DNA of 64,000 bases. Origin: an uncultured Prevotellaceae bacterium (lineage in GTDB: Bacteria; Bacteroidota; Bacteroidia; Bacteroidales; Bacteroidaceae). The position numbers and the translations under genes are program-made. The notes under the pieces were generated by a model. It was given only the letters and a program-made list of their open reading frames with translations. It was not told the DNA's origin and did no database searches. This document shows positions 32,213 to 41,183 of this stretch, piece by piece (position 1 is the stretch's first letter; every line of letters starts with the position of its first letter). The stretch lies in contig CAMKTJ010000012.1 of assembly GCA_946415645.1 (NCBI GenBank), positions 1 through 64,000 of the forward strand, in the 5' to 3' direction.

Positions 32213-33225
32213 AAAGCATTGCAATAGTAATACTGAATTGGAATGGCGCAGATATGTTGCGTAAGTTTCTGCCCTCTGTGCTGAAATATAGTCAGGAAGC
32301 AGAAGTGATTGTTGCAGATAATGCCAGCAAGGATGATTCTTTGAAGGTAATGGAAAGTGAATTCCCGGAGGTGAGAACTATCGTTCTGGACAAGAATTAC
32401 GGTTTTGCCGACGGCTACAATCAGGCCTTGCGTCAAGTGGATGCTGAATACTATCTGTTGTTGAACAGTGATGTGGAGGTGACGGAAGGATGGCTGCGTC
32501 CTTTGCTCTCGTATATGGATGCACACTCGGAAGTTGCTGCCTGTCAGCCTAAGTTGAGGTGTGAGTGGAACCGTCCTATGCTGGAATACGCTGGTGCCTG
32601 TGGCGGATACATAGATTGGCTGGGTTATCCTTTCTGTAGGGGAAGAGTGTTCAATACAATCGAGGAGGACCTGGCACAATACGATACTATAGCTCCTGTC
32701 TTATGGGCAACAGGGGCAGCACTGATGATTCGCAGTAAACAGTATTGGGAGGCAGGCGGATTGGATGCCCGTTTCTTTGCCCATCAGGAGGAGATAGACC
32801 TTTGTTGGCGCTTACGTAGCAGGGGACATCAGATAGTATGTATCCCAGAGAGCGTCGTGTATCATGTTGGCGGTGCCTCGCTGCCTAAGAGTAATTCTCG
32901 CAAGACATTCCTGAATTTCCGTAACAACATGATTCTGCTGTATAAGAATCTGCCTGACGAGCAATTAGCATGCGTTATGCGCTGGCGTTTTTGGTTGGAT
33001 GCTTTAGCATCTCTGTACTTCTTCCTTACCCTTCAGTGGGGTAGCTGCATGGCTGTGTGGAAGGGACGTTGGGCTTTCTGTAGGATGAAGGCCGACTTCC
33101 GTTCTGATCGTGAAAAGAACATGCAGGCAACTGTGGTGCCGGCAAACGAGATCCTGTTCCCAAAGAGCATTTTGTGGCAGTACCATTTAAAGGGGAAGAA
33201 GACCTATGATCAGTTGAATGCCTGA
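32209..33225 (+). CDS. Family 2 glycosyltransferase, rhamnosyltransferase-like
   Basis: This 338-residue GT-A enzyme has the N-terminal IVILNWNGADML, nucleotide-sugar residues around VADNASKDDS, NYGFADGYNQAL and the metal motif LNSDVEV. The acceptor segment is HQEEIDLCWRLRSRGH (EED-like). A hydrophobic patch near residue 265 may attach it to the inner membrane. Such enzymes add rhamnose or similar sugars to cell-surface glycans; the substrate is unknown. Translational coupling to mtaB (ATGA overlap) appears to be operon convenience. Confidence 0.88.
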   Translation: MKSIAIVILNWNGADMLRKFLPSVLKYSQEAEVIVADNASKDDSLKVMESEFPEVRTIVLDKNYGFADGYNQALRQVDAEYYLLLNSDVEVTEGWLRPLLSYMDAHSEVAACQPKLRCEWNRPMLEYAGACGGYIDWLGYPFCRGRVFNTIEEDLAQYDTIAPVLWATGAALMIRSKQYWEAGGLDARFFAHQEEIDLCWRLRSRGHQIVCIPESVVYHVGGASLPKSNSRKTFLNFRNNMILLYKNLPDEQLACVMRWRFWLDALASLYFFLTLQWGSCMAVWKGRWAFCRMKADFRSDREKNMQATVVPANEILFPKSILWQYHLKGKKTYDQLNA

Positions 33226-33269
33226 TTCCGTAATTAACATGTCCTATACCTTATATATATTATAAAGCA

Positions 33270-35918
33270 ATGAGAAAACTTCTGGTTCTTATTTTGTTGA
33301 TGGCAATCTGCCTGATTCCTGCGAATGCAGTGCTAAAGGAGAGAGACTTGGCACGTACCCTGAGTGTACTGAAGGCCGAGCTACAGGAAAAGTATGAGCA
33401 GCAGCAGTCTTTTATGGCTATGTATGAGCAGCAGGGAACCCAGCAGCATCAGCAATTAGTAAGTTTCATGCATCAGTGCGAACAGATTGGACTTATGCTG
33501 TATTCGCAGACAACGGACAACACCTTTGATATGGCGTATGCCTGCCAGCAGGCTACCGACTTGTATCACGATCTCAGTAACCGTGACAGCAAGATGCATC
33601 AATATGATAAGATAATCTTGCGTATAAAACAGGAAATAGAAAGGTATGACGCGCTAATCCAGTCGTTAAAGAGTATGCCTCCCATCACAGCTGCAGATGC
33701 AGACAGTATATTGACGGAGAATGACAGCATCCTAATGCAGGCTATTGATTCATTGCAGGAGAAAAAGGATTCACTGCTTGAGGTAAGGGATAGCATGCAG
33801 GAAAAGGACTTGGTTTTTCTGGGACATGGTAAGGATGGGGAAGAAGAGGAGAATCATGAGCCGTTGTTCCTTACAGGTCAGCAGTTGAAGGATAGGGATG
33901 ACTGTTTGAAATATGCTGAAACCCTACGTGAGAATATGCTGCTTTTCCTGGAGAAACTGGAGGCAGAGAATACTTATTACAAGAGTGTTATCGGTAAGGT
34001 AGAGGAATTAAACCAGTTTGCAAGGGGACGGTATAAACTGTTGCAGGATAATATCTTCAGGAATGGAGGTGATAACTACTTTAAGATTCTGAAGACATTC
34101 CCTATGCAATGGTTCAGGGCTCAGAATGCTATAAAGAGTAAATACAAACCATTTGCCGGACACGAGCAGACTTTCTCGGAGTGGCGTGGTGCAACGGTGC
34201 TGTTTATCAGCGTCTTCCTGATATTCTATCTGGCCCTTTCGCTACTTGTCAGCTATGTTATCCTAAGATGGCTATTGCCTAAGAGATGGCGTGGTGAGGA
34301 CTTTAAGCTGAAGCGTCGTATGCTAAACAATGTTGTGGGAATAGGTCTGTTTGCCATCATCGTTATGGTAGTGCGTTCGTTGACTCAGCGTAATTTCATC
34401 CAGATGGGAACCGGACATATTATTACTATGGCATGGCTGTTGGAGGTAATTTTCCTGAGTCTGTATATTCGTCTCAAGGGTGAACAGATGCGTCATGCTG
34501 CTATTATCTACATGCCTTTGATGGTAATGGCATTCGTGGTGATTCTGTTCAGAATAGTTCTGGTTCCCAATCATGTGGTAAATCTGGTATTTCCTCCAAT
34601 TTTGTTAGGCTTCTGCATTTGGCAGTGGAGGGTGTCCAAGCATCACAGGGAGCAACTTCCTCTGATGGACATTATGTATATGCATGCCACTAGCCTGGTA
34701 ATCCTTATTTCTTGCGTGGCATCATGGGTAGGCTTCTCTTTGCTGGCAGTTCAGATATTGATATGGTGGACGTTCCAATTGGCTGCTATCATGACGGTGA
34801 CCTGCATCTATGACTTGATGGAGATGTATGAGAATCGCTTCCTTTTAGTCAAGCTAAATCCTGAACTGAAGATAAAGAAAGCCCAGGGAATAGACATAAC
34901 AGAAGATGTGAAAGCTCTGAAGAAGAAAATGGAGCATGGTGATTATATCTCTGTAACATGGATTTACGATTTGTTCAGTCGGACACTGGTTCCTATTATA
35001 GGTGTGGCATCCGTCTTCTTTAGCATTTACTGGGCGTCCAGAGTCTTTGAGATGACAAGTCTTTGCGAGTCTTTGTTCCGTATGGATATTGTTAATCAGG
35101 AGAATCTCATCCGTATTTCTCTGGATCGTTTGTCTTTGGTGGCAACTCTGTGGTTTGTGTTCCGTTATCTGAATTATGGCATTCGTGGATTCTATTGCCA
35201 TTACAGACGTAAGGTAATTGCAGAGAACGAGATGCTGAACCTTACTTTGGCACGTAATATAATTGGTATTCTCTGCTGGGGTATTTATCTGATTATTGTA
35301 CTGGTAATACTGAATGTGCCAAGAAGTGGTATCAGCATTGTCGGTGCAGGTCTGGCTACCGGTTTGGGTTTTGCCATGCAGAGCATTTTGGAGAACTTCT
35401 TCTATGGTATCTCTCTGATGACGGGACGTATTCATGTGGGTGACTATATTGAATGCGACGGTATTGCAGGAAAGGTGGAGAGTATAACCTACCAGAGTAC
35501 ACAGATTGTAACCGCTGATGGCTGTGTGATAGCCTTCCTGAACAGTGCCCTGTTCAGCAAGAATTTCAAGAATATGACACGTAACCATCGTTATGAGTTG
35601 ATAAAGATTCCTGTTGGTGTGGCTTACGGAACCAATGTGGAGGAAGTGCGTAAGATGCTGACAGAGGCCCTGATGCCTGTGTGTCTGGAGAAGAATGCCG
35701 ACGGCCAGTGTATCACCAACGTAGAAGAGCAGCCGTTGAAGGTCAGCTTTGTGAGCTTTGGCGAGAGCAGTGTGGATTTGGCTGTCTGTGTCTGGATGTT
35801 GGTGGAGGAGAAGATCGCGCTTATGGGACGCATGAAGGAGATTATCTACAATACGCTAAACGAGAATAATATCGAGATTCCATTCCCACAGAGGGATGTT
35901 CATATAATAAACAAATAA
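33270..35918 (+). CDS. Large MscS-family mechanosensitive channel
   Basis: This 882-residue protein has a signal peptide and a long periplasmic, coiled-coil-rich N-terminal part up to about residue 300. Some ten membrane helices follow, then a C-terminal MscS pore and cytoplasmic domain. The pore helix is recognisable as GAGLATGLGFAMQS, followed by LENFFYGISLMTGR and VGDYIEC. The layout resembles MscK/MscM-type channels that release solutes on osmotic downshock. It lies 44 bp after the glycosyltransferase and 11 bp before menC, so the genes probably form one transcript. Confidence 0.9.
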   Translation: MRKLLVLILLMAICLIPANAVLKERDLARTLSVLKAELQEKYEQQQSFMAMYEQQGTQQHQQLVSFMHQCEQIGLMLYSQTTDNTFDMAYACQQATDLYHDLSNRDSKMHQYDKIILRIKQEIERYDALIQSLKSMPPITAADADSILTENDSILMQAIDSLQEKKDSLLEVRDSMQEKDLVFLGHGKDGEEEENHEPLFLTGQQLKDRDDCLKYAETLRENMLLFLEKLEAENTYYKSVIGKVEELNQFARGRYKLLQDNIFRNGGDNYFKILKTFPMQWFRAQNAIKSKYKPFAGHEQTFSEWRGATVLFISVFLIFYLALSLLVSYVILRWLLPKRWRGEDFKLKRRMLNNVVGIGLFAIIVMVVRSLTQRNFIQMGTGHIITMAWLLEVIFLSLYIRLKGEQMRHAAIIYMPLMVMAFVVILFRIVLVPNHVVNLVFPPILLGFCIWQWRVSKHHREQLPLMDIMYMHATSLVILISCVASWVGFSLLAVQILIWWTFQLAAIMTVTCIYDLMEMYENRFLLVKLNPELKIKKAQGIDITEDVKALKKKMEHGDYISVTWIYDLFSRTLVPIIGVASVFFSIYWASRVFEMTSLCESLFRMDIVNQENLIRISLDRLSLVATLWFVFRYLNYGIRGFYCHYRRKVIAENEMLNLTLARNIIGILCWGIYLIIVLVILNVPRSGISIVGAGLATGLGFAMQSILENFFYGISLMTGRIHVGDYIECDGIAGKVESITYQSTQIVTADGCVIAFLNSALFSKNFKNMTRNHRYELIKIPVGVAYGTNVEEVRKMLTEALMPVCLEKNADGQCITNVEEQPLKVSFVSFGESSVDLAVCVWMLVEEKIALMGRMKEIIYNTLNENNIEIPFPQRDVHIINK

Positions 35919-35929
35919 GAACAGAAGCT

Positions 35930-36970
35930 GTGCAGATAAACTTATCAGAGCGTACCCTTCATGTTAAGGAGGGGGAAGTCTCTTTCCAACGGGGTAGAAA
36001 AAAATACCATCCTATTATTATCAGTATCACTGATGAGTTGGGAAAGCGTATAGGCTTGGGTGAGTGTGCTCCTTTGGCCGGTATCTCTTGTGATGCGGAT
36101 GCGTATATCAGAATGTCTGATGCAGCCCGACTTATTAACGAGGCATTGGAGAGTGATGATTATGCCAAGCATCTTAGTCCTTATCCGGCTCTGCTGTTTG
36201 CATTGGAATCAGCATTGTATGATTACCAGCAGAATCCTTTGCTTTACGATACCCCTTTTGCACATAGTCAGGCGGGCATACCTTCTTATGCTGTTGTAGA
36301 TGTAGAAGGCTATGATCAGATGCTGAATCGCTGTAAGCGTATGATCCTAAAAGGATTCAGACATCTGAAACTTCGTATTGGAGTGGGAGAGGGAGACGAT
36401 GTGTTGAAGGTTGTCCGTACCCTCAGGTCTCGTTTCTCGGAAGATACTTTGAAGTTGAGTATTGATGCTCTGGGAACTTATGGTCTTGACGAAGCAAAAG
36501 AACTATTGAGGGAACTGAAACCATACGATATCCGAATGGTAGAACAGCCTATAAAACAGTATCAGTGGAAGGATTTGGCTCAGCTATGCAGCATGGCAAG
36601 AGAAGAAGGAACATCGCCCATTGCATTAGATGAAGAACTGATAGGGGTGAATGTGCTAGAAGAGAAATGTATGCTTTTGGATACTATACGTCCCCAATTC
36701 ATAGTAATTAAGCCAATGCTACATGGTGGTATAACCGGTTCCGTAGAATGGGCAAGCGAGGCTATGAAGCGGAATATCGGAGTTGTGGTTTCTGCTGCCC
36801 AAGAGGGTAGCATCGGGCTACGAAATGTAGCTTTACTGACTGCAAGAATCTTTGGGTCGAAATGTACGGAAGCGCAAGGTCTTGGTACAGGCCTGTTGTA
36901 CCGTGATGATACGGAAATGGATATTGAGATGCATGGAAATAAATTATGGCGTAGTCCGGTAGAAGACTGA
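35930..36970 (+). CDS. menC: o-Succinylbenzoate synthase-like enolase-superfamily enzyme
   Basis: This 346-residue enzyme has the enolase-superfamily layout and would form o-succinylbenzoate in menaquinone synthesis. Metal-ligand motifs are SIDALG, MVEQPI and ALDEEL; the second catalytic Lys is in VIKPMLHGG, and SAAQEGSIGL fits the OSBS type. The first catalytic motif, normally KxK, reads KLR, so the usual base would be arginine, and the usual DAN reads DAL. The start is GTG at 35930; no ATG fits. No other men genes adjoin it. A changed or lost activity is possible. Confidence 0.75.
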   Translation: MQINLSERTLHVKEGEVSFQRGRKKYHPIIISITDELGKRIGLGECAPLAGISCDADAYIRMSDAARLINEALESDDYAKHLSPYPALLFALESALYDYQQNPLLYDTPFAHSQAGIPSYAVVDVEGYDQMLNRCKRMILKGFRHLKLRIGVGEGDDVLKVVRTLRSRFSEDTLKLSIDALGTYGLDEAKELLRELKPYDIRMVEQPIKQYQWKDLAQLCSMAREEGTSPIALDEELIGVNVLEEKCMLLDTIRPQFIVIKPMLHGGITGSVEWASEAMKRNIGVVVSAAQEGSIGLRNVALLTARIFGSKCTEAQGLGTGLLYRDDTEMDIEMHGNKLWRSPVED

Positions 36971-36994
36971 CGCCATAACTTTTTCTGTTTTTCC

Positions 36995-38299
36995 TTATAG
37001 ATAGTCGGGTAGCTGGAATAGCTTGGTTCCGTTGCTGCCTTTTATCAGAATCGTTTTGCCTTTAAGTGGATTGTTGTGGATTTCTTCTTTAACGGCTTCC
37101 ACATCCTTGAAGTATCTGGCGTTTATGCGTTTATTCTGATAGTTGAGCGCTGCAAAGTTGTCTCCAACCAACCAAATATCCTCTAATGGCATGCCTGCCA
37201 GAATATCCATAATCTTACGGTGTTCCAGTTCGCTGTCGGCTCCCAGTTCGCGCATGTCGCCAAGGATAACCATCTTGTTTTTAGAATCAATGAACTGGAA
37301 GTTGGTCAGGGCTGCTACCATGCTGCTGGGATTGGCATTGTAGGCGTCCACAATTAGACGGTTACGTCCTGTGTCACGGAATTCGCTACGACTGTTGCTG
37401 GGAATGTAATTCTCTATGGCATGGCAAATCTGCTCGGGCGTAACGCCAAAATACAAACCGATAGTAATGGCAGCACGCAGGTTAGAAATGTTATATGCAC
37501 CAATCAGGTGTGTCTGTATGGTTTGCCAGGGGGCATCGTCTTCTTGCCTCCACTGCATCTTGACGAATGGGTTGCAGGAGTCAATTCTACCTTCTACATA
37601 AGGTATTGCGTTGTCATAGAGATGAAATCCCCGTTCTTCTGCCATCTGAATTAAATCTTCGTCTAAGGCATTCAGGAAGATCTTGGCACCACGCTGCTGT
37701 AGGTCGTCATACAATTCTCCCTTTGTCTTCTTGACTCCTTGGAACGAGCCGAAACCTTCCAGGTGTGCACGGCCCACATTGCTAATCAGACCGTAGTCGG
37801 CCTTTACCATATTGCACAGGAAGGCAATCTCGCCAGGGTGGTTGGCACCTGTCTCAACGACTGCTATGTTATGTTCCTTGGTAATGCGGAGCAGGGTACG
37901 TGGTACCCCCAGGTGATTGTTCAGATTGCCTTGCGTGAATAGGACGTTGTACTTCTCTGTCAGTACGCAGGCAATCAGCTCCTTGGTAGTTGTCTTGCCG
38001 TTTGTTCCTGTTATCTGTAGCACGGGAATGCTGAGTTGTTGGCGGTGATAGGCAGCCAGTTCCTGTAGTGTCTGCTCGGGGTTCTCTACGGCAATATAAT
38101 GTGTGTCACCTTCGGGTGCAAATTCCTTCTCAACCACTGCATAGGCGCATCCTTTTTCCAAGGCAGAAGCAGCATACAGATTGCCGTTGAACGAGGCTCC
38201 TTTTAGTGCAAAGAAGATGGAGCTAACAGGGCAATCTCTACTGTCTGTAGTTATTATGGGGTGTTGTAAGTAGATTTCATATAATTGTTCTATCTTCAT
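36995..38299 (-). CDS. murF: UDP-MurNAc-tripeptide:D-Ala-D-Ala ligase
   Basis: This 434-residue Mur ligase adds D-Ala-D-Ala to the UDP-MurNAc-tripeptide in the cytoplasm, the last soluble step of peptidoglycan precursor synthesis. Motifs are DSRDCPVSSIFFALKG in the substrate domain, ITGTNGKTTTKEL (ATP loop) near residue 109, VVETGANHPGEI, DAYNANPSSM and LGDMRELG. Length is normal. It is transcribed alone, divergent from folP; a TAACTTTG box on its strand lies at 38328-38335. Confidence 0.95.
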   Translation of the reverse strand: MKIEQLYEIYLQHPIITTDSRDCPVSSIFFALKGASFNGNLYAASALEKGCAYAVVEKEFAPEGDTHYIAVENPEQTLQELAAYHRQQLSIPVLQITGTNGKTTTKELIACVLTEKYNVLFTQGNLNNHLGVPRTLLRITKEHNIAVVETGANHPGEIAFLCNMVKADYGLISNVGRAHLEGFGSFQGVKKTKGELYDDLQQRGAKIFLNALDEDLIQMAEERGFHLYDNAIPYVEGRIDSCNPFVKMQWRQEDDAPWQTIQTHLIGAYNISNLRAAITIGLYFGVTPEQICHAIENYIPSNSRSEFRDTGRNRLIVDAYNANPSSMVAALTNFQFIDSKNKMVILGDMRELGADSELEHRKIMDILAGMPLEDIWLVGDNFAALNYQNKRINARYFKDVEAVKEEIHNNPLKGKTILIKGSNGTKLFQLPDYL

Positions 38300-38327
38300 A
38301 TTGTTTGATTTTTTACAATTAACGACA

Positions 38328-38335
38328 CAAAGTTA
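38328..38335 (-). promoter_or_regulatory. -7 box of murF
   Basis: TAACTTTG on the minus strand, 28 bp before the murF ATG, in the 98-bp gap shared with folP. Confidence 0.5.
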
Positions 38336-38367
38336 TATCATTTTTCTGATAATTGGTAAATAATGTA

Positions 38368-38375
38368 TAACTTTG
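38368..38375 (+). promoter_or_regulatory. -7 box of folP-cdaA
   Basis: TAACTTTG, 22 bp before the folP ATG; TCTG lies 19 bp upstream as a weak -33 element. Confidence 0.5.
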
Positions 38376-38397
38376 TCGCAAAGTTACCGAGAATTAT

Positions 38398-39246
38398 ATG
38401 AAAGGTCTGTTACCCTATACTATAAATGTGGGAGGAAAACTCATGGATTTGAGCGAGCCACAGGTCATGGGAATCCTGAATGTAACCCCTGATTCGTTTT
38501 ATTCTGCAAGTCGCAGGAATACTGATCAGGAGATTGCAGGTCGGGTGCAGACTATTCTGGCTGAAGGTGGCTCTATGATTGACATCGGGGCTTACAGCAG
38601 CCGTCCGGGTGCTGATGATGTATCGGCAGAGGAAGAGATGAACCGCTTGCGTGGTGGATTGAAGATTCTTCGTGACATTGCCCCTGATGCTGTAGTAAGC
38701 GTGGATACATTCAGGGCCGATGTGGCTAAGATGTGTGTTGAGGAGTATGGCGTTCAGATTATCAACGATATCAGCGGTGGCGAACTGGATGAACATATGT
38801 TCAGTACTGTTGCTGAGTTGGGCGTTCCCTATATACTGATGCACATGAAGGGTGATCCCCAGACTATGCAGAACGGACCGCACTACGATGACCTACTGGC
38901 TGAGATGCTCCGCTACTTTGGTACTAAGGTGCAGCAGTTGCATGAGTTAGGCGTTAAGGATATAATCCTGGACCCTGGCTTTGGTTTTGCCAAGACACTG
39001 GAGCATAACTACGAACTGATGAACCGTATGCAGGACCTGCAGGTGCTGGAGTTGCCAATGCTGGTGGGCGTTAGTCGTAAGTCTATGATATATCGCCTGC
39101 TGGGTACTTCGCCTGAAAAAGCTTTGAACGGAACCTCTGTGCTGAACACCTTGGCATTGCTGAAGGGTGCAAGCATCCTAAGGGTGCACGATGTGAAGGA
39201 AGCCGTTGAGGTGGTTCAGATAGTTAAAAAGATGCTGGTATGTTAG
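38398..39246 (+). CDS. folP: Dihydropteroate synthase
   Basis: This 282-residue TIM barrel joins p-aminobenzoate to the pterin diphosphate in folate synthesis and is the sulfonamide target. Motifs are VMGILNVTPDSFY, MIDIGAYSSRPGAD, INDISGG, LMHMKGDPQTMQ, LDPGFGFAKTLEHN and the C-terminal RVHDVKE. It overlaps cdaA by 7 bp, so the two are translated together, an arrangement I know from other Bacteroidetes. Confidence 0.96.
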   Translation: MKGLLPYTINVGGKLMDLSEPQVMGILNVTPDSFYSASRRNTDQEIAGRVQTILAEGGSMIDIGAYSSRPGADDVSAEEEMNRLRGGLKILRDIAPDAVVSVDTFRADVAKMCVEEYGVQIINDISGGELDEHMFSTVAELGVPYILMHMKGDPQTMQNGPHYDDLLAEMLRYFGTKVQQLHELGVKDIILDPGFGFAKTLEHNYELMNRMQDLQVLELPMLVGVSRKSMIYRLLGTSPEKALNGTSVLNTLALLKGASILRVHDVKEAVEVVQIVKKMLVC

Positions 39247-40019
39247 AATTCGGAATTAAGGACTTGATTGATATCTTGCTTGTGGCAATAGGCCTGTTCT
39301 ATTGCTATAAAGTAATGAAGCAATCGCGCTCTGTGAATATCTTCTACGGGGTGTTGTTCTTTATCAGTTTCTGGATTGTTGTCAGCAAGGTGTTGGAGAT
39401 GAAGTTGGTGGGAGGCATCCTAGATAAATTGGTGAATGTGGGTGCCATAGCCATCATTATTCTGTTTCAGGAAGAGATTAGGCATTTCTTCTTCAGAGTA
39501 GGAACACGTCAGAGGGTGCACAGGTTTGTGAATTTCTTCCGTCCCGACAAGAAGAAGGATCTCTCTGAGTTTGTGCATGAGCGTGAGACTATCTTTCCCA
39601 TTGTAATGGCCTGCCTGAATATGAGTAAGCAGCGTGTGGGAGCCCTGATAGTATTGCAAAACCATCTTCCACTGAATGATTTTGTTCGAACAGGTGAGTT
39701 GGTGAATGCCAAAATCAGTCAGCGTCTGATAGAGAATATCTTCTTCAAGAACAGTCCGCTACATGATGGAGCCATGATAATCTCAAACAACAAGATTACG
39801 GCTGCTGCATGCATCCTGCCTATCAGTCATGACTTGGATATTCCCAAGGAGTTCGGCTTGCGCCACAGAGCTGCCAAGGGTATCAGCCAGGAGACGGATG
39901 CGCTGGCAATTGTGGTTAGTGAAGAGACCGGTAGCATCAGTGCTGCCTATAACGATGTGCTAAGAGCACATATATCAGCAGAGGAATTGGAACACTTGCT
40001 GATGAAGGGAAGATTCTGA
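39240..40019 (+). CDS. cdaA: Diadenylate cyclase CdaA
   Basis: This 259-residue membrane protein makes cyclic di-AMP from two ATP. Three N-terminal membrane helices (residues 1-75) precede the DAC domain, with the nucleotide motifs LHDGAMII near residue 177 and GLRHRAAKG near 207. Cyclic di-AMP controls potassium and osmotic balance and envelope stress in other bacteria. A candidate degrading enzyme is the NrnA-type protein at 19181. No CdaR or GlmM gene follows. Confidence 0.94.
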   Translation: MLEFGIKDLIDILLVAIGLFYCYKVMKQSRSVNIFYGVLFFISFWIVVSKVLEMKLVGGILDKLVNVGAIAIIILFQEEIRHFFFRVGTRQRVHRFVNFFRPDKKKDLSEFVHERETIFPIVMACLNMSKQRVGALIVLQNHLPLNDFVRTGELVNAKISQRLIENIFFKNSPLHDGAMIISNNKITAAACILPISHDLDIPKEFGLRHRAAKGISQETDALAIVVSEETGSISAAYNDVLRAHISAEELEHLLMKGRF

Positions 40020-40038
40020 AAGGATACCCCCTCTTTAA

Positions 40039-40054
40039 CTCCCCCGAGGGGGAG
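40039..40054. repeat. CTCCCCC-GA-GGGGGAG palindrome
   Basis: A GC-rich 7-bp inverted repeat with a 2-nt centre, just after cdaA. It is unlike the AT-rich surroundings and could be part of a terminator or a dispersed repeat. Confidence 0.7.
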
Positions 40055-40077
40055 GACGGAATAGCTAAATTGCAGAA

Positions 40078-40120
40078 TAGTGAATAAATAGTAAATTGTA
40101 AATCATAAAATAGTAAATAG
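40078..40120. repeat. Heptanucleotide repeat (TAAATAG type) before pta
   Basis: Units TAGTGAA, TAAATAG, TAAATTG, TAAATCA, TAAAATAG (8 nt) and TAAATAG run directly into the pta start at 40122. Confidence 0.75.
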
Positions 40121-40121
40121 T

Positions 40122-41132
40122 ATGACTTTAATGGAGAAAATCATCGCTCGCGCCAAGAGTAACAAGCAGCGCATTGTCCTGCCTGAGAGCTTGGAGGAGC
40201 GAACATTGACAGCCGCAGATAAATCCCTTGCCGATGACCTGGCAGAGATTATCCTTATTGGTAATAGCGACGAGATTTTTGCCTTGGGAAAGAAGTTAGG
40301 ACTTACCCATCTTGACAAGGCCGAGATCATTGACCCTGCAACCAGTGAGTTGACAAATGAATATGCCGAGTTGCTTTACAATTTGCGTAAGAGCAAGGGT
40401 ATGACATTGGAGGAGGCACACAAGAAGGTGCTGACAGATCCTCTTTATTTTGGCTGTCTTATCATCAAGAGCGGACATGCCGATGGTCAGATTAGCGGTG
40501 CGCTTTCAACAACGGGCGACACTCTGCGTCCTGCCCTGCAGATTATCAAGTGTGCCCCTGGCATTACATGTGTCAGTGGTGCTATGTTGCTGATTACAGA
40601 TAAGCCTGAGTATGGTGAGGATGGTGTTGTAGTATTAGGTGATGTGGCTGTAACACCTGTTCCCGATGCTTCACAGCTGGCACAGATTGCTGTTTGTACA
40701 GCTCATACAGCACGTAGCGTGGCTGGTTTTGCCGATCCACGTGTTGCTATGCTGAGTTTCAGTACCAAGGGCAGTGCTAAGCACGAGGTAGTTGATAAGG
40801 TTATTGAGGCTACCCGTTTGGCTCATGAGCTGGAGCCCTCTTTGAAGTTGGATGGCGAGTTGCAGGCTGATGCTGCTTTGGTTCCCTCTGTAGGAGAGAA
40901 GAAAGCTCCCGGTTCTGCTATTGCCGGTCATGCCAATGTGCTGGTAGCTCCCAGCCTTGAGGTTGGTAATATTGGCTACAAGCTGGTACAGCGTTTGGCT
41001 GGTGCTGATGCCATTGGTCCCATCCTGCAGGGTATTGCTCATCCCGTTAACGACCTCTCACGTGGTTGCTCTGTAGATGATATCTATAAGATGGTTGCTA
41101 TCACTGCTTGCCAGGCAATGGACGCTAAGTGA
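40122..41132 (+). CDS. pta: Phosphate acetyltransferase
   Basis: This 336-residue enzyme interconverts acetyl-CoA and acetyl phosphate. It is the short form without the N-terminal regulatory domain found in enterobacteria. Motifs are RIVLPESLEERTL at the start, KSGHADGQISGALSTTGDTLRPALQ-like active-site segments split around residue 125, SFSTKGSAKHE, and GPILQGIAHPVNDLSRG. With ackA 51 bp downstream it forms the acetate-producing, ATP-yielding branch of fermentation. ATG codons at 40122 and 40131 are both possible starts; the first follows the heptad array directly. Confidence 0.96.
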   Translation: MTLMEKIIARAKSNKQRIVLPESLEERTLTAADKSLADDLAEIILIGNSDEIFALGKKLGLTHLDKAEIIDPATSELTNEYAELLYNLRKSKGMTLEEAHKKVLTDPLYFGCLIIKSGHADGQISGALSTTGDTLRPALQIIKCAPGITCVSGAMLLITDKPEYGEDGVVVLGDVAVTPVPDASQLAQIAVCTAHTARSVAGFADPRVAMLSFSTKGSAKHEVVDKVIEATRLAHELEPSLKLDGELQADAALVPSVGEKKAPGSAIAGHANVLVAPSLEVGNIGYKLVQRLAGADAIGPILQGIAHPVNDLSRGCSVDDIYKMVAITACQAMDAK

Positions 41133-41183
41133 TAGTTGGTAGTTGAGAAAAAAGAAAGATTAAAGTAAGGATAAAAAGAAAAG

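Noticed and set aside
34854-35588. 244-codon open frame antisense to the MscS-type gene
   Set aside because: Low-complexity His/Gln/Thr-rich translation, typical of a shadow frame.
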